DNA from: Actinomycetota bacterium
Lineage (GTDB): Bacteria; Actinomycetota; Acidimicrobiia; Acidimicrobiales; JAMDDE01
NCBI GenBank assembly: GCA_023489235.1
Contig: JAMDDE010000027.1
Span: 1-35,083, forward strand
DNA length: 35,083 nucleotides
Direction of reading: 5' to 3'
Part shown: positions 9,180 to 20,487 of the stretch, piece after piece
Position numbering within the stretch: the stretch's first letter is position 1
Layout of the letters: the number at the start of each line of letters is the position of its first letter
Made by a program: the position numbers and the translations under genes
Notes under the pieces: model-generated
Told to the model about the DNA's origin: nothing
The model's database searches: none
Seen by the model: the letters and a program-made list of their open reading frames with translations, nothing else

Positions 9180-10592
9180 ATGAGTTCACTGAACGCGATA
9201 TTCAAAGCCTATGACGTTAGGGGCATCGTGCCTGAACAGTGGGACGTAACAGAAGCACGAGCGATTGGTTCAGCATTCGCGCGGTTTGTGTCTGCCCCGA
9301 AGATATTGGTAGCGAGAGACATGCGGCTATCGGGCCCAAGATTGTCTGCTGCATTTGCCCAAGGAGCCATCTCGGAGGGGGTCCAGGTAACAGATCTTGG
9401 CCTTGCCTCTACTGATCTGGTTTACTTCGCATCTGGCCATCTTGACCTTCCAGCGGCTATGTTCACCGCCTCTCATAATCCAGCTGCATACAACGGGATC
9501 AAGATGTGCCTTCCAGGTGCTAGACCCATTGGTTCGGAGACGGGCCTCAAGGCTATTGAGCAGATGGCAGAGGAAAGGTTGGGAGCCGATTCTCAAGTGG
9601 CTGTAGACTTGGAAAAGGCAAAGGCCCAAGGAATGCTGACCGAAATGAACTTGCTGGATGATTACGCCACGCATGTGAGGTCATTCATCAGCCCCTCCTC
9701 ACTTCGACCTTTGAAAGTCGTTGTAGATGTGGCCAATGGCATGGGGGGACTGGTAGTACCCAAAGTGATGGAGCGCCTACCTTTTGAGCTTACTCTCCTC
9801 TTCCCTGACCTGGACGGTAACTTTCCCAATCATCCTGCCGACCCAATTCAACCGGAAAATCTCATAGCTCTCAAAGAAGCCGTACTGTCGACCTCCGCAG
9901 ACATAGGACTTGCTTTCGATGGAGACGCAGACAGAGTGTTCTTGGTCGATGAACGAGCTGAAGGGGTTTCCGGCTCTTTGACCACAGCCCTGGTAGCCTC
10001 TTCGTTGCTCAAGAAGTATCCAGGGGCTACGGTTCTCTACAATGCCATCTGCTCGAAGGTTGTACCTGAAGTAATAGCCGAGAATGGTGGCAAGGGTGTG
10101 CGCACCAGGGTGGGCCACTCCTTCATCAAAGAAGTAATGGCTGAGACTGGAGCGATCTTTGGCGGCGAACACTCAGGGCACTATTATTTCCGGGACAACT
10201 ACAGGGCGGACTCTGGTCTAATTGCTGCTCTTATTGTATTAGAGCTTCTCTCTCGATCCACGAATCCACTTTCGCAGCTTCTTTCTCCACTGCGCAGGTA
10301 TGTGGATTCAGGGGAGGTTAATGTAGCAGTTTATGACCCTCGAAAGGTGATTGAAGCAGTAGAGCTGAAGGTGTCTGGGACAGGAGCCAATCTGGATTAC
10401 CTGGATGGCCTTACTGTCGAGTATGAAGAATGGTGGTTCAATATTCGACCTTCCAATACAGAGCCATTGCTTCGGATCAATGTGGAGGCTCGTACCGAGC
10501 AGGAGTGCGAAGAGCACCTCCATTGGGTGCGGAGCTTAGTAGAAACGGCAGATAAAGATCTTCGTTCCTCTGTGGACGGTGGTAACTTCTAG
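9180..10592 (+). CDS. manB: Phosphomannomutase/phosphoglucomutase
   Basis: Active-site region TASHNPAAYNGIK, metal-binding loop FDGDADRVF, substrate motif GGEHSGHYYFRDNY, and phosphate-binding RPSNTEPLLRINVEA. Confidence 0.93.
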   Translation: MSSLNAIFKAYDVRGIVPEQWDVTEARAIGSAFARFVSAPKILVARDMRLSGPRLSAAFAQGAISEGVQVTDLGLASTDLVYFASGHLDLPAAMFTASHNPAAYNGIKMCLPGARPIGSETGLKAIEQMAEERLGADSQVAVDLEKAKAQGMLTEMNLLDDYATHVRSFISPSSLRPLKVVVDVANGMGGLVVPKVMERLPFELTLLFPDLDGNFPNHPADPIQPENLIALKEAVLSTSADIGLAFDGDADRVFLVDERAEGVSGSLTTALVASSLLKKYPGATVLYNAICSKVVPEVIAENGGKGVRTRVGHSFIKEVMAETGAIFGGEHSGHYYFRDNYRADSGLIAALIVLELLSRSTNPLSQLLSPLRRYVDSGEVNVAVYDPRKVIEAVELKVSGTGANLDYLDGLTVEYEEWWFNIRPSNTEPLLRINVEARTEQECEEHLHWVRSLVETADKDLRSSVDGGNF

Positions 10593-10594
10593 CT

Positions 10595-10840
10595 ATGCCT
10601 CTCGATCCGTTATTGCTGTCTATACTGGCTTGTCCAGAGGATAAGGGTCCATTGCTTTACTTTGCCGATGAAGACACCCTATACAATCCTAGGTTGCACA
10701 GACGTTATCGTATAGTGGATGGGATACCGGTGATGCTGGTTGATGAAGCAGAGCAGGTGAACGAAGACGAACACGTTCGACTCATGTCCAAGGCTGAGGC
10801 TGAGGGAATCAAGCCTACCTTTGAGCAATCCTTGAGTTAA
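10595..10840 (+). CDS. Trm112/UPF0434-like small protein
   Basis: 81 aa: LDPLLLSILACPEDKGPLLYFADEDTLYNPRLHRRYRIVDGIPVMLVDEA, typical of the bacterial Trm112 family. Confidence 0.88.
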   Translation: MPLDPLLLSILACPEDKGPLLYFADEDTLYNPRLHRRYRIVDGIPVMLVDEAEQVNEDEHVRLMSKAEAEGIKPTFEQSLS

Positions 10841-10888
10841 CAGCTAGCATCCAAATTATTTCTTACTTTGTGACCATCGAGGAGATAG

Positions 10889-11923
10889 ATGCAACCAGGA
10901 TTCAAAGATACTCTCTCCATGTTCGAGGCTGCCACCTCCATGCCTGAACAGTTGAGCGATGCCATGAGGGCGGCAGAGGCAGTGGAGTATTCATCGGATG
11001 GCAGATTCGAGAATGTAGTAGTGGCAGGCATGGGAGGGAGTGGGATAGCTGGCGATATATTAGCTGCCATTGGAGGTGAGCTGATGAGCATACCGGTTGT
11101 CGTGTGCAAATCTCCTCAGCTCCCGTTGTTCGTAGGTCCTGGTTCGTTGGTTTTCCTTCTCTCCTTCTCAGGGGATACCGAAGAGACTCTGCGCGCAGCA
11201 GAGCGTGCTTACTCTAGCGGAGCACAGGTAGTGGTAGTGTCCAGAGGGGGACATCTAGGTGAGCTTGCCGAGAGCAGAGGAACGCCGTTCGTGCGTGTAC
11301 CGGAAGGGATTCCACAGCCCCGAGCCGGCCTAGGAGCTCTACTGGCTCCCTTGGTGATAATCACGGATCAGTTGGGCATTCTTCCCGGTGGAGCAGGTCT
11401 GCTCACTGATGCCGTAGAACAACTGTCCAAGAGGAAGGAGGAAATCAGCTCCGAAGGCAACTTGGCATTGGAAGTAGCCAAGGCAGTCGTGGGGAAAGTA
11501 GTTGTAGTCTATGGTTCTGGTTCTCTCGGAGCGGTAGCCGCCCAGCGTTGGAAGACGCAGATCAACGAGAATGCCAAAGCACCAGCTTTCTACAACAGCT
11601 ACCCAGAACTCTGCCACAACGAAGTGGCTGGGTGGTCGAGTCTCGGCAACCTTACTCGCAGTTCTATAGCTGTGGTCAATCTGCGTCACGGATACGAGTA
11701 TGAGAACATTGACCGTAGAGTGGAGCTGGTAAACCAGATAGTTGCACCAGAGGTCGACAAAGTAGTCGAGGTCTGTGCTGAAGGAAGAGGGGTCTTGGCT
11801 CAACTGCTCGATCTCATCTTTATAGGGGATGTGGCTTCTTTGTATGTAGCCTCGCTACTAGGAGTGGACCCTGGTCCAGTAGCTGTGCTCGATGAGATAA
11901 AACTAGCCTTGCGTTCCTCATGA
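10889..11923 (+). CDS. SIS-domain bifunctional phosphoglucose/phosphomannose isomerase-like protein
   Basis: NVVVAGMGGSGIAGDILAA and FLLSFSGDTEETLRAAERA SIS motifs; NENAKAPAFYNSYPELCHNEVAGW. AGGAG-type RBS before the ATG; follows manB and Trm112. Confidence 0.87.
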   Translation: MQPGFKDTLSMFEAATSMPEQLSDAMRAAEAVEYSSDGRFENVVVAGMGGSGIAGDILAAIGGELMSIPVVVCKSPQLPLFVGPGSLVFLLSFSGDTEETLRAAERAYSSGAQVVVVSRGGHLGELAESRGTPFVRVPEGIPQPRAGLGALLAPLVIITDQLGILPGGAGLLTDAVEQLSKRKEEISSEGNLALEVAKAVVGKVVVVYGSGSLGAVAAQRWKTQINENAKAPAFYNSYPELCHNEVAGWSSLGNLTRSSIAVVNLRHGYEYENIDRRVELVNQIVAPEVDKVVEVCAEGRGVLAQLLDLIFIGDVASLYVASLLGVDPGPVAVLDEIKLALRSS

Positions 11924-12072
11924 ATCCTCGTGAACGTTGTGCCTTCCAGGCTTCGAGGAGTTGAGGTTTGCAATCGAGGAAGGCTGGAAGTTGCAAACGA
12001 TGGAGTAAGAGACAGGCTGTATCGAATGGTAGAAGACTGTTTAAACCAGAGTGACAAGGAGAAGAGGCTTAG

Positions 12073-13347
<1,275 letters not shown>

Positions 13348-13552
13348 CCAGAACGGTTGCTCTAGGGATGTCAACCTGCAGACGGTGTAAGCCAAGCCTT
13401 GAGTTGAGGTCAACGCAGCCGCAACCCCTATCCGTAAGGACGTGGGATCTTGCACTAACGCGTAATGAACAAGGACGGCTGGATAATACTGGACAAGGTG
13501 AACCAGGCCTTGAGCTCCGATCAACCGTCAACAGACATAGACTTGATCTGTC

Positions 13553-16372
13553 ATGAGTGTACTAACCAAGGTTCTTCGTGCAGGCGAGGGCAAGAAACTT
13601 CGCAGACTGGCTGAGATCGTTCCTCTGATAGGCGACCTGGAACCGGAGATGGAACGGATGGAGGACGAGGAGCTCAGAGGGATGACTGCTATTCTGCGTG
13701 AGCGCCTCGACAGGGGGGAACAGCTAGAGGATCTCCTGGTGGAGGCCTTTGCATTAGTTCGCGAGGCCGCAAAGCGCACCATAGGTCAGAGGCACTTCGA
13801 CGTGCAGCTGATGGGAGGAATGGCGCTGCATTTTGGCTGGATAGCAGAGATGAAGACAGGAGAGGGAAAGACGCTGGTCTCAACTTTACCTGTTTATCTC
13901 AATGGCTTGACCGGTAAAGGGGTGCATGTAGTCACCGTCAACGACTACCTGGCACGACGAGATGCGGAGTGGATGGGCCAGATCTATCGCTTCCTTGGGC
14001 TGAGCGTAGGGTTCATCTCTCCTGAGATCTCTGATCCAGTAGCCAAAAAAGAAGCTTATGCCTGTGATATCACCTATGGAACCAATACGGAGTTCGGCTT
14101 TGATTACCTACGGGACAACATGGCCTCCTCGAGGGAGACCATGGTGCAGAGAGGACATGTATACGCCATCGTAGACGAGGTGGACTCCATCCTCATTGAT
14201 GAAGCCAGGACCCCCCTCATCATCTCTGGTCCATCTGAAGAAGAGGCAAAACTCTACTTTCAATTCGCCGGGATAGTGAGGGCTCTACGTCGAGATGAAG
14301 ACTACGAAGTGGACGAGGAGAAGCGTACGGTTATCCCTACTGAGGCAGGGATTGACAAAGTCGAGCGCTCTTTGGGAGTTGACAATCTTTATGACCAAGT
14401 ATCTGTCAACTATGTCCACCATCTCAATCAGGCATTGCGAGCAAAGGAACTTTATCATCGAGACAAGGACTACATAATTGCCGATGGAGAAGTTAAGATC
14501 GTCGATGAGTTTACTGGAAGGATCCTAGAGGGGCGTCGTTGGTCGGAAGGACTCCACCAGGCTATCGAAGCCAAGGAACGAGTTCGGATCCAGGAGGAGA
14601 ACCATACCTGGGCAACAGTCACTCTGCAGAATTACTTTCGTCTGTACGAAAAACTGGCAGGCATGACTGGTACTGCGGAGACAGAGGCCTCGGAGTTTGC
14701 CAGCACGTACAATCTACCTGTTGTGGTTATCCCCACTAATCGACCGATGATCAGAAAAGATTGGCCTGATTTGATCTTCAAGACCGAGCAGGCGAAGTTC
14801 GCTGCCGTGGTCGACGATATCGAAGAACGATACGAAAGAGGTCAACCGGTGTTAGTAGGTACGGCCTCTGTAGCCAAGTCGGAACATCTCTCTAAACTCT
14901 TGGAGCAGCGAGGCATTCCTCACGCGGTCCTCAATGCCAAACAACATGCCAAGGAGGCACAGGTTATTGCTCAAGCAGGGAGACTGCACGCTGTAACTGT
15001 AGCGACCAACATGGCTGGTCGAGGTGTGGATATCATGCTCGGTGGCAATCCAGAAGGACTTGTCCTAGCCGAGTTGGCTGCACAAGGAGTTGAACCAGGT
15101 ACTGAAGAGTACGATCAAATGAGAAATAAGCTCAGGGAGAGGTTCTCCAAGGAGTGTGCCGAGGAGGCAGAACAGGTACGTGAGCTCGGCGGTCTTTATG
15201 TGCTCGGCAGCGAACGGCACGAGAGTCGAAGGATAGACAATCAGCTTCGAGGACGTGCAGGACGTCAAGGTGATCCTGGGGAGAGCAGGTTCTATCTGTC
15301 TCTGGAGGACGAACTTATGCGTCTGTTCGCTACTGGAGCCATGAGCTGGGTCATGGACAAGGCGTTGCCGGAGGATGTCCCCATAGAGGCGCGTATGGTA
15401 ACCAAGGCCATAGAACGTGCTCAGCGTACCGTAGAGGAACGCAATGCTGAGATCCGCAAAGAGGTCCTCAAATATGACGAGGTCATGAACGAGCAGCGTA
15501 AAGTGATCTACGCTCGCAGATTGCAGATAATCGATGGGTATGATCTTTCCGAGCATACCGAGGATCTGCTGGAGAATTGTATCCAGGAGCTGGTGTCCAC
15601 CTTCTGTCCGAGCAACTTCCCCGAGGAGTGGGACTTGAGTTCGTTGGTGTCGGAGGCATCGCAATACTACCCGACCAAGTTCACCGTTGACGACCTTGCC
15701 TTGGCTACTAGTACTGCTCAGATTGTAGAGAGTATGTTAGCAGAGGCGCTGGAGATCTACCATAAGCGAGAGGAAACGCTTCCTGGGGGGGCAGAAGAAG
15801 CCAGGGAGCTGGAACGTCAGATCATGCTACAGATCATAGATCAACGGTGGCGAGAGCACCTTTCCGAGATGGACTATCTGAGGGAAGGGATCAATTTGCG
15901 TGCCATGGGACAGCAAGATCCCCTCGTAGCTTGGCAGAAAGAAGGCTACGAGATGTTCGGCAAGCTAATGAAGGCCATCGATGACGACTACCTTCGCTAC
16001 GTCATGCATGTCGAGGTGCTCTCTGCAGCTCCCAGTGAGCCCGACTTGGCCAAGGCTCGCTACATAGCTGCCGAGGATCCAGTAATTGACTCTGCCAGCC
16101 TCTCGCGTATGTTCTCGAGAGAAGGTGTGGAGTTAGCGGGTGTGACCACGCCGTCCGCATCTGAATCTTCAAGAGCTGCTGTTGGGTCTACGGAGGCAAG
16201 TATGCCTCGGCAGGGTGGGGCTTCTACCCCTGTGGCCGGCGATGGAGCCGATGAGAGCATCTCCGAGAGGCAGGTTCCATTGGTGAAGTCAGCTCGTGAG
16301 AAAATCGGCAGGAATGAACCGTGTTGGTGCGGAAGCGGGCGTAAGTACAAGCTCTGTCATGGCGCGCGTTGA
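13553..16372 (+). CDS. secA: Preprotein translocase ATPase SecA
   Basis: MKTGEGKTLVSTLPVYLNGL, VNDYLARRDAEWMG, DEVDSILIDEARTPLIISG, RRIDNQLRGRAGRQGDPGESRFYLSLEDELMR, and C-terminal zinc motif CWCGSGRKYKLCHG. Confidence 0.98.
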   Translation: MSVLTKVLRAGEGKKLRRLAEIVPLIGDLEPEMERMEDEELRGMTAILRERLDRGEQLEDLLVEAFALVREAAKRTIGQRHFDVQLMGGMALHFGWIAEMKTGEGKTLVSTLPVYLNGLTGKGVHVVTVNDYLARRDAEWMGQIYRFLGLSVGFISPEISDPVAKKEAYACDITYGTNTEFGFDYLRDNMASSRETMVQRGHVYAIVDEVDSILIDEARTPLIISGPSEEEAKLYFQFAGIVRALRRDEDYEVDEEKRTVIPTEAGIDKVERSLGVDNLYDQVSVNYVHHLNQALRAKELYHRDKDYIIADGEVKIVDEFTGRILEGRRWSEGLHQAIEAKERVRIQEENHTWATVTLQNYFRLYEKLAGMTGTAETEASEFASTYNLPVVVIPTNRPMIRKDWPDLIFKTEQAKFAAVVDDIEERYERGQPVLVGTASVAKSEHLSKLLEQRGIPHAVLNAKQHAKEAQVIAQAGRLHAVTVATNMAGRGVDIMLGGNPEGLVLAELAAQGVEPGTEEYDQMRNKLRERFSKECAEEAEQVRELGGLYVLGSERHESRRIDNQLRGRAGRQGDPGESRFYLSLEDELMRLFATGAMSWVMDKALPEDVPIEARMVTKAIERAQRTVEERNAEIRKEVLKYDEVMNEQRKVIYARRLQIIDGYDLSEHTEDLLENCIQELVSTFCPSNFPEEWDLSSLVSEASQYYPTKFTVDDLALATSTAQIVESMLAEALEIYHKREETLPGGAEEARELERQIMLQIIDQRWREHLSEMDYLREGINLRAMGQQDPLVAWQKEGYEMFGKLMKAIDDDYLRYVMHVEVLSAAPSEPDLAKARYIAAEDPVIDSASLSRMFSREGVELAGVTTPSASESSRAAVGSTEASMPRQGGASTPVAGDGADESISERQVPLVKSAREKIGRNEPCWCGSGRKYKLCHGAR

Positions 16373-17513
16373 ACAACCTGAACCAGCTGATTGGCAGAGA
16401 GAGCATGCCACCCACATAGGAGAGTTGCGTGGTCGTTTGGATGAAGCCAAGAAGTATCTATCCTTTGATCTGGTCTCGTTGCGAAGGGAAGAGCTTGCCG
16501 AGGAGATGTCCAAACCAGACCTGTGGGACGACCCGAACAGGGCCCGCGAAATTGCTGCTGAGTACAGTGAGGCCAATGATCTGGTGGAGTTGGTGTCCAA
16601 GTTGGAAGGATCGCTTAGAGAGGTTGAAGAGCTCTACCAGCTCGCCGTGGATGAAAATGATAGTTCAGTAGTTGACGACCTGTCAGCTCAGTTGGCGCGA
16701 ATAGGTGAAGAACTCGACTCACTAGAGCTGGAGTCGTTGTTCCATGGAGAACATGATGAAAATGACGCAGTTGCCGAGATACATGCGGGGGCAGGGGGCA
16801 CGGATGCACAAGACTGGGCGTTGATGCTGCTTCGCATGTACTTGCGTTGGGCGGAACGGAGAGGCTTCAAAGTCGAACTTGATGAAGTTACCCCAGGCCA
16901 AGAAGCTGGTATCCTCTCTGCTACCTTCATAGTTCATGGTCGTCGTGCTTATGGATTGCTCTCCACGGAGAGAGGGGTACATCGACTCGTGCGCATGTCT
17001 CCTTTTGATGCACAGCATCGGCGTCACACCAGTTTTGCCTCCTTGGATGTCATACCTTTTCTGGAGGATGTCTCAGATGAGGTGGAGATCGATGAAAAAG
17101 ATCTACGTATTGACACCTACCGTTCGTCAGGTGCCGGCGGTCAGCATGTAAACGTTACCGATTCAGCTGTCAGGATCACGCACTTGCCCACTGGGATAGT
17201 CGTGTCTTGTCAGAACGAGAGGAGTCAACACCAGAACAAGGCCAAGGCTCTGCAGATCCTCGGCGCCAAGCTAGCTGAGCGGCAACGAGAAGAGCGAAAA
17301 GGCCAGTTGCAAGCGTTGAGCGGACCGAAGGTGGAGAACGCCTGGGGTAACCAGATTCGTTCCTACGTGTTGGCACCGTTTCAGTTGGTGAAGGACTTGC
17401 GTAGCCAGTACGAGACCGGGAATGTGGAGGCCGTGCTCGACGGAGATATCGACGATTTCATCAACTCGTTCCTGCGTTTCAAGCGGGCACAGGAGGCGGA
17501 GGGCAGGAGTTGA
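16359..17513 (+). CDS. prfB: Peptide chain release factor 2
   Basis: GGQ motif (RSSGAGGQHVNVTDSAVRITHLPTG) and RF2-type SPF (RMSPFDAQHRRHTSFASLDV). ATG at 16359 overlaps the secA 3' end; the ORF track begins upstream at a GTG (16296). Confidence 0.95.
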   Translation: MARVEQPEPADWQREHATHIGELRGRLDEAKKYLSFDLVSLRREELAEEMSKPDLWDDPNRAREIAAEYSEANDLVELVSKLEGSLREVEELYQLAVDENDSSVVDDLSAQLARIGEELDSLELESLFHGEHDENDAVAEIHAGAGGTDAQDWALMLLRMYLRWAERRGFKVELDEVTPGQEAGILSATFIVHGRRAYGLLSTERGVHRLVRMSPFDAQHRRHTSFASLDVIPFLEDVSDEVEIDEKDLRIDTYRSSGAGGQHVNVTDSAVRITHLPTGIVVSCQNERSQHQNKAKALQILGAKLAERQREERKGQLQALSGPKVENAWGNQIRSYVLAPFQLVKDLRSQYETGNVEAVLDGDIDDFINSFLRFKRAQEAEGRS

Positions 17514-17749
17514 ACCTGAGCCAACCGTACCCTTGTCTTACCTGTGACGCCTACACTCGATTTGTTGTAGAGCTGAACTCGAGGTGACCACGCCTCTTTT
17601 CGATGAAGCAAGGCTGATTGTGTACAGTGTCCTCCAATCTCTGGTTCGGTCTCAGCCCCTTGTACTTTCACGACCCTCTTCAGTCGGCTAAACTACCAAC
17701 AAGCCTTGGTTCTTACTCATGAGAAAATTACTGAACTGTTATTTATGCC

Positions 17750-18430
17750 ATGATCCGTTTTGATAGGGTCACCAAGATCTACAACAAAGGTTCCTCACCT
17801 GCTCTGCGCGACTGCAGCGTCGAGATCGACAAAGGAGAGTTTGTCTTTCTCGTGGGTCCCTCAGGGTCCGGGAAAACGACCTTCATGCGGTTGCTGCTTC
17901 GCGAGGAACTGCCCACCTCAGGGAGGATATGGGCGGCGGGAAGAGAACTAGGCAGGTTGAGCAACTGGCGAGTGCCGTACCTTCGCAGAAATCTCGGCTG
18001 TGTATTCCAGGACTTCCGCCTGTTGGCCAACAAGACGGCCTTTGAGAATGTGGCTTTTGTGTTGGAGGTGATAGGTCGTCCTAGGCCAGTGATCGAAAGT
18101 CAGGTCAACCAGGTGCTTGACTTGGTTGGCTTGGGGCAGAAGAAGCACAGGTTCCCATCGGAGCTTTCTGGAGGAGAACAGCAGCGAGTCGCTATAGCCC
18201 GGGCATTCGTAAATCGTCCTCTAGTTCTTCTGGCAGATGAGCCGACAGGCAACTTGGATCCGGAAACCAGTATTGGGATAATGAAGTTGTTGGAGAAGAT
18301 AAATAAGACTGGGACTACGATAGTTATGGCTACTCACGATGCAGGTTTGGTGGATATGATGCGTCGCAGAGTAGTCGAGTTGGATCAAGGATCGATAGTG
18401 CGAGATCAGCATCGAGGGGTATACGGTTGA
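17750..18430 (+). CDS. ftsE: Cell-division ABC transporter ATP-binding protein FtsE
   Basis: [82 protein letters not shown]; followed by ftsX. Confidence 0.96.
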   Translation: MIRFDRVTKIYNKGSSPALRDCSVEIDKGEFVFLVGPSGSGKTTFMRLLLREELPTSGRIWAAGRELGRLSNWRVPYLRRNLGCVFQDFRLLANKTAFENVAFVLEVIGRPRPVIESQVNQVLDLVGLGQKKHRFPSELSGGEQQRVAIARAFVNRPLVLLADEPTGNLDPETSIGIMKLLEKINKTGTTIVMATHDAGLVDMMRRRVVELDQGSIVRDQHRGVYG

Positions 18431-19332
18431 GTAGGTTCCTCTCCCCTCGAGTCGACTACACCTTGCGCGAGGCGCTGTCCAATCTATGGCGAAATCGCTT
18501 GATGACCATAGCCGCCATTCTTACCGTAGCGGTTTCCTTGTCGCTCGTAGGCTCGGCCATGCTGGTCAAACAGGCAGTAGCTAATGCTACTGTTCAGTGG
18601 GACCACGGTGTGAATGCCATCATATGGCTTGATCCCAGTATCACCCCAGCAGTGCGAGAGTCCATCCACCAACAGCTACTGGCCATGCCGGAAGACATAG
18701 CTAGCTGTTATTACAATGGGCATAAAGCAGATTATGCTGAGGCCAGGATCGTGCTACGGAGCGAACCCGCAGCTTTTCAGGCGCTCACACCTGCCACCAC
18801 TCCTCCCTCGTATCGTTGCAGGTTGCGCAATGCAGTGGATGCTTATGCAGTGGCTAGCCACTTTGCCAAGCAAGCTGGAGTGAAGAACGTAACCTACCCT
18901 GGTCAAGCTATCAAGACCATGCGCAGGACGACTACTGTCCTACAAGATGTGCTCTTAGTGGTAGCCATAGTCTTGATGCTCTCTGCTGCCGTACTCATCT
19001 TGAACACCATTAGGTTGGCGATATTTTCACGTCGCCATGAGGTGTCGGTCATGAAGCTGGTTGGCGCTACCAACTGGTTCATACGAATTCCCTTCATGCT
19101 GGAAGGATTTCTTGAAGGTCTTGCTGGCGCAGCCTGTGCTGCAGGCATAGTTCTTTGGCTCCAGAAAGTATTCGACTCTGTAGTGGCCAAGCCTACTGCT
19201 TCGGGACAGCCATCTGCCCTATGGGTTTCCACCGGTCAATTGGTAACTACCGAGATCGTCATTGTGATAGTTGCCGTAGTTCTGAGTTCCATCGGCTCTG
19301 GCTTGGCCGTACGGCGTTTCTTGTCCACTTGA
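18427..19332 (+). CDS. ftsX: Cell-division ABC transporter permease FtsX
   Basis: [33 protein letters not shown], extracytoplasmic loop, [39 protein letters not shown] start overlaps the ftsE stop by 4 nt. Confidence 0.94.
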   Translation: MSRFLSPRVDYTLREALSNLWRNRLMTIAAILTVAVSLSLVGSAMLVKQAVANATVQWDHGVNAIIWLDPSITPAVRESIHQQLLAMPEDIASCYYNGHKADYAEARIVLRSEPAAFQALTPATTPPSYRCRLRNAVDAYAVASHFAKQAGVKNVTYPGQAIKTMRRTTTVLQDVLLVVAIVLMLSAAVLILNTIRLAIFSRRHEVSVMKLVGATNWFIRIPFMLEGFLEGLAGAACAAGIVLWLQKVFDSVVAKPTASGQPSALWVSTGQLVTTEIVIVIVAVVLSSIGSGLAVRRFLST

Positions 19333-19347
19333 GCAGAGGAGGGTTCT

Positions 19348-20487
19348 ATGCTTGCTTATCTGGATCATGCCGCGACAAGTCCTATGCGTCCCGAAGCAGA
19401 ACGAGCAATGCTGGATGCAGTCCATGAACACATAGGTAATCCATCCGGGCTGCACTCAGTGGCCAGGAAAGCAGCTATGGCCTTGGATGAAGCTAGAGAA
19501 GTAATGGCTGCATCTCTTGGGGGTTCGCCTAGTGAGATAGTATTTACTTCAGGAGGGACTGAATCAGACAACCTGGCCATCTTTGGTGCCCACTCCGCTC
19601 GTCCAGGAACAGTGCTGTGCAGTGCAATAGAACACCATGCTGTCCTGGCTTCAGCAAGTTCAATAGGGGCACGGGTGATTCCTGTGGGAAGAGATGGGGT
19701 TGTAGATCTTTTTGCTCTAGAGCGCATGATCGATGCCAGTGTGTCCATAGTCTCGGTTATGTTGGTCAATAACGAGACAGGCATAATCCAGCCTATAGAT
19801 GAGATCGCCGAGATACTTCGAAAACGAGCCCCCTCGGCAGTGCTACACACGGATGCTGTAGCTGCCTTTCCTTTTTTGGATGTAGCCAAAGCAGCTAGAT
19901 CAGCAGACCTGGTGTCGATCAGTGCCCACAAATTTGGGGGACCTCAAGGGGTGGGGGCATTATTGGTGCGCCAGGGAACCTCCATTGCTCCACTGTTCCG
20001 AGGCGGCGGGCAAGAACGTGGTCTACGCAGTGGGACCCACAATATGGCTGGGATACTGGCCATGGCTGCTGCGGCATCAGCCACCGTTGCTCAGCGAGAA
20101 GAATCAGTACGCACCGTCGGAAGGCTGCGAGATCGCCTTGCCGATGAACTGCTCTCCAGAGTGGATGGAGCCGTGGAGACAGGGAATCGAACAAACAAGG
20201 TGGTCTCCAACTGTCATCTGTGTTTTCCTGGTGCAGAGAGTGAAGCCATCCTTTTTCTTGCAGATAGAAATGGAGTGTGTGCCTCTGCTGGTTCTGCGTG
20301 TTCCAGCGGGGCGATGCAGTCCAGTCATGTTCTTGCTGCTATGGGTTTGGAAGGCGAGGTTGCCAAGGGTGCTGTACGTTTCAGTTTGGGCTGGAACACC
20401 TCTGAAGAGGAGGTAGAGTTAGCCATCTCGGTCATTCCAGGGGTAGTCGAGCAAGCACGCTCTAGATCCATGCAAAAGGCTGGTTGA
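19348..20487 (+). CDS. Cysteine desulfurase (NifS/IscS-type)
   Basis: YLDHAATSPMRPEA, FTSGGTESDNLAIFG, PLP-lysine SISAHKFGGPQGVGAL, catalytic Cys loop CASAGSACSSG; GAGGAGG RBS before the ATG. Confidence 0.95.
   Translation: MLAYLDHAATSPMRPEAERAMLDAVHEHIGNPSGLHSVARKAAMALDEAREVMAASLGGSPSEIVFTSGGTESDNLAIFGAHSARPGTVLCSAIEHHAVLASASSIGARVIPVGRDGVVDLFALERMIDASVSIVSVMLVNNETGIIQPIDEIAEILRKRAPSAVLHTDAVAAFPFLDVAKAARSADLVSISAHKFGGPQGVGALLVRQGTSIAPLFRGGGQERGLRSGTHNMAGILAMAAAASATVAQREESVRTVGRLRDRLADELLSRVDGAVETGNRTNKVVSNCHLCFPGAESEAILFLADRNGVCASAGSACSSGAMQSSHVLAAMGLEGEVAKGAVRFSLGWNTSEEEVELAISVIPGVVEQARSRSMQKAG

Noticed and set aside
8959-9214. Small overlapping ORFs (73-76 aa) in the CPBP-manB gap
   Set aside because: No family resemblance (not DUF3499-like), no clear RBS, and several frames open equally. 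Repeats in the gap explain the composition.
11943-12072. SAH riboswitch upstream of ahcY
   Set aside because: GAGGAG and CCAGG strings are present but not in the order or spacing of the known SAH riboswitch consensus. Left only as an unassigned structured region pending an Infernal search.
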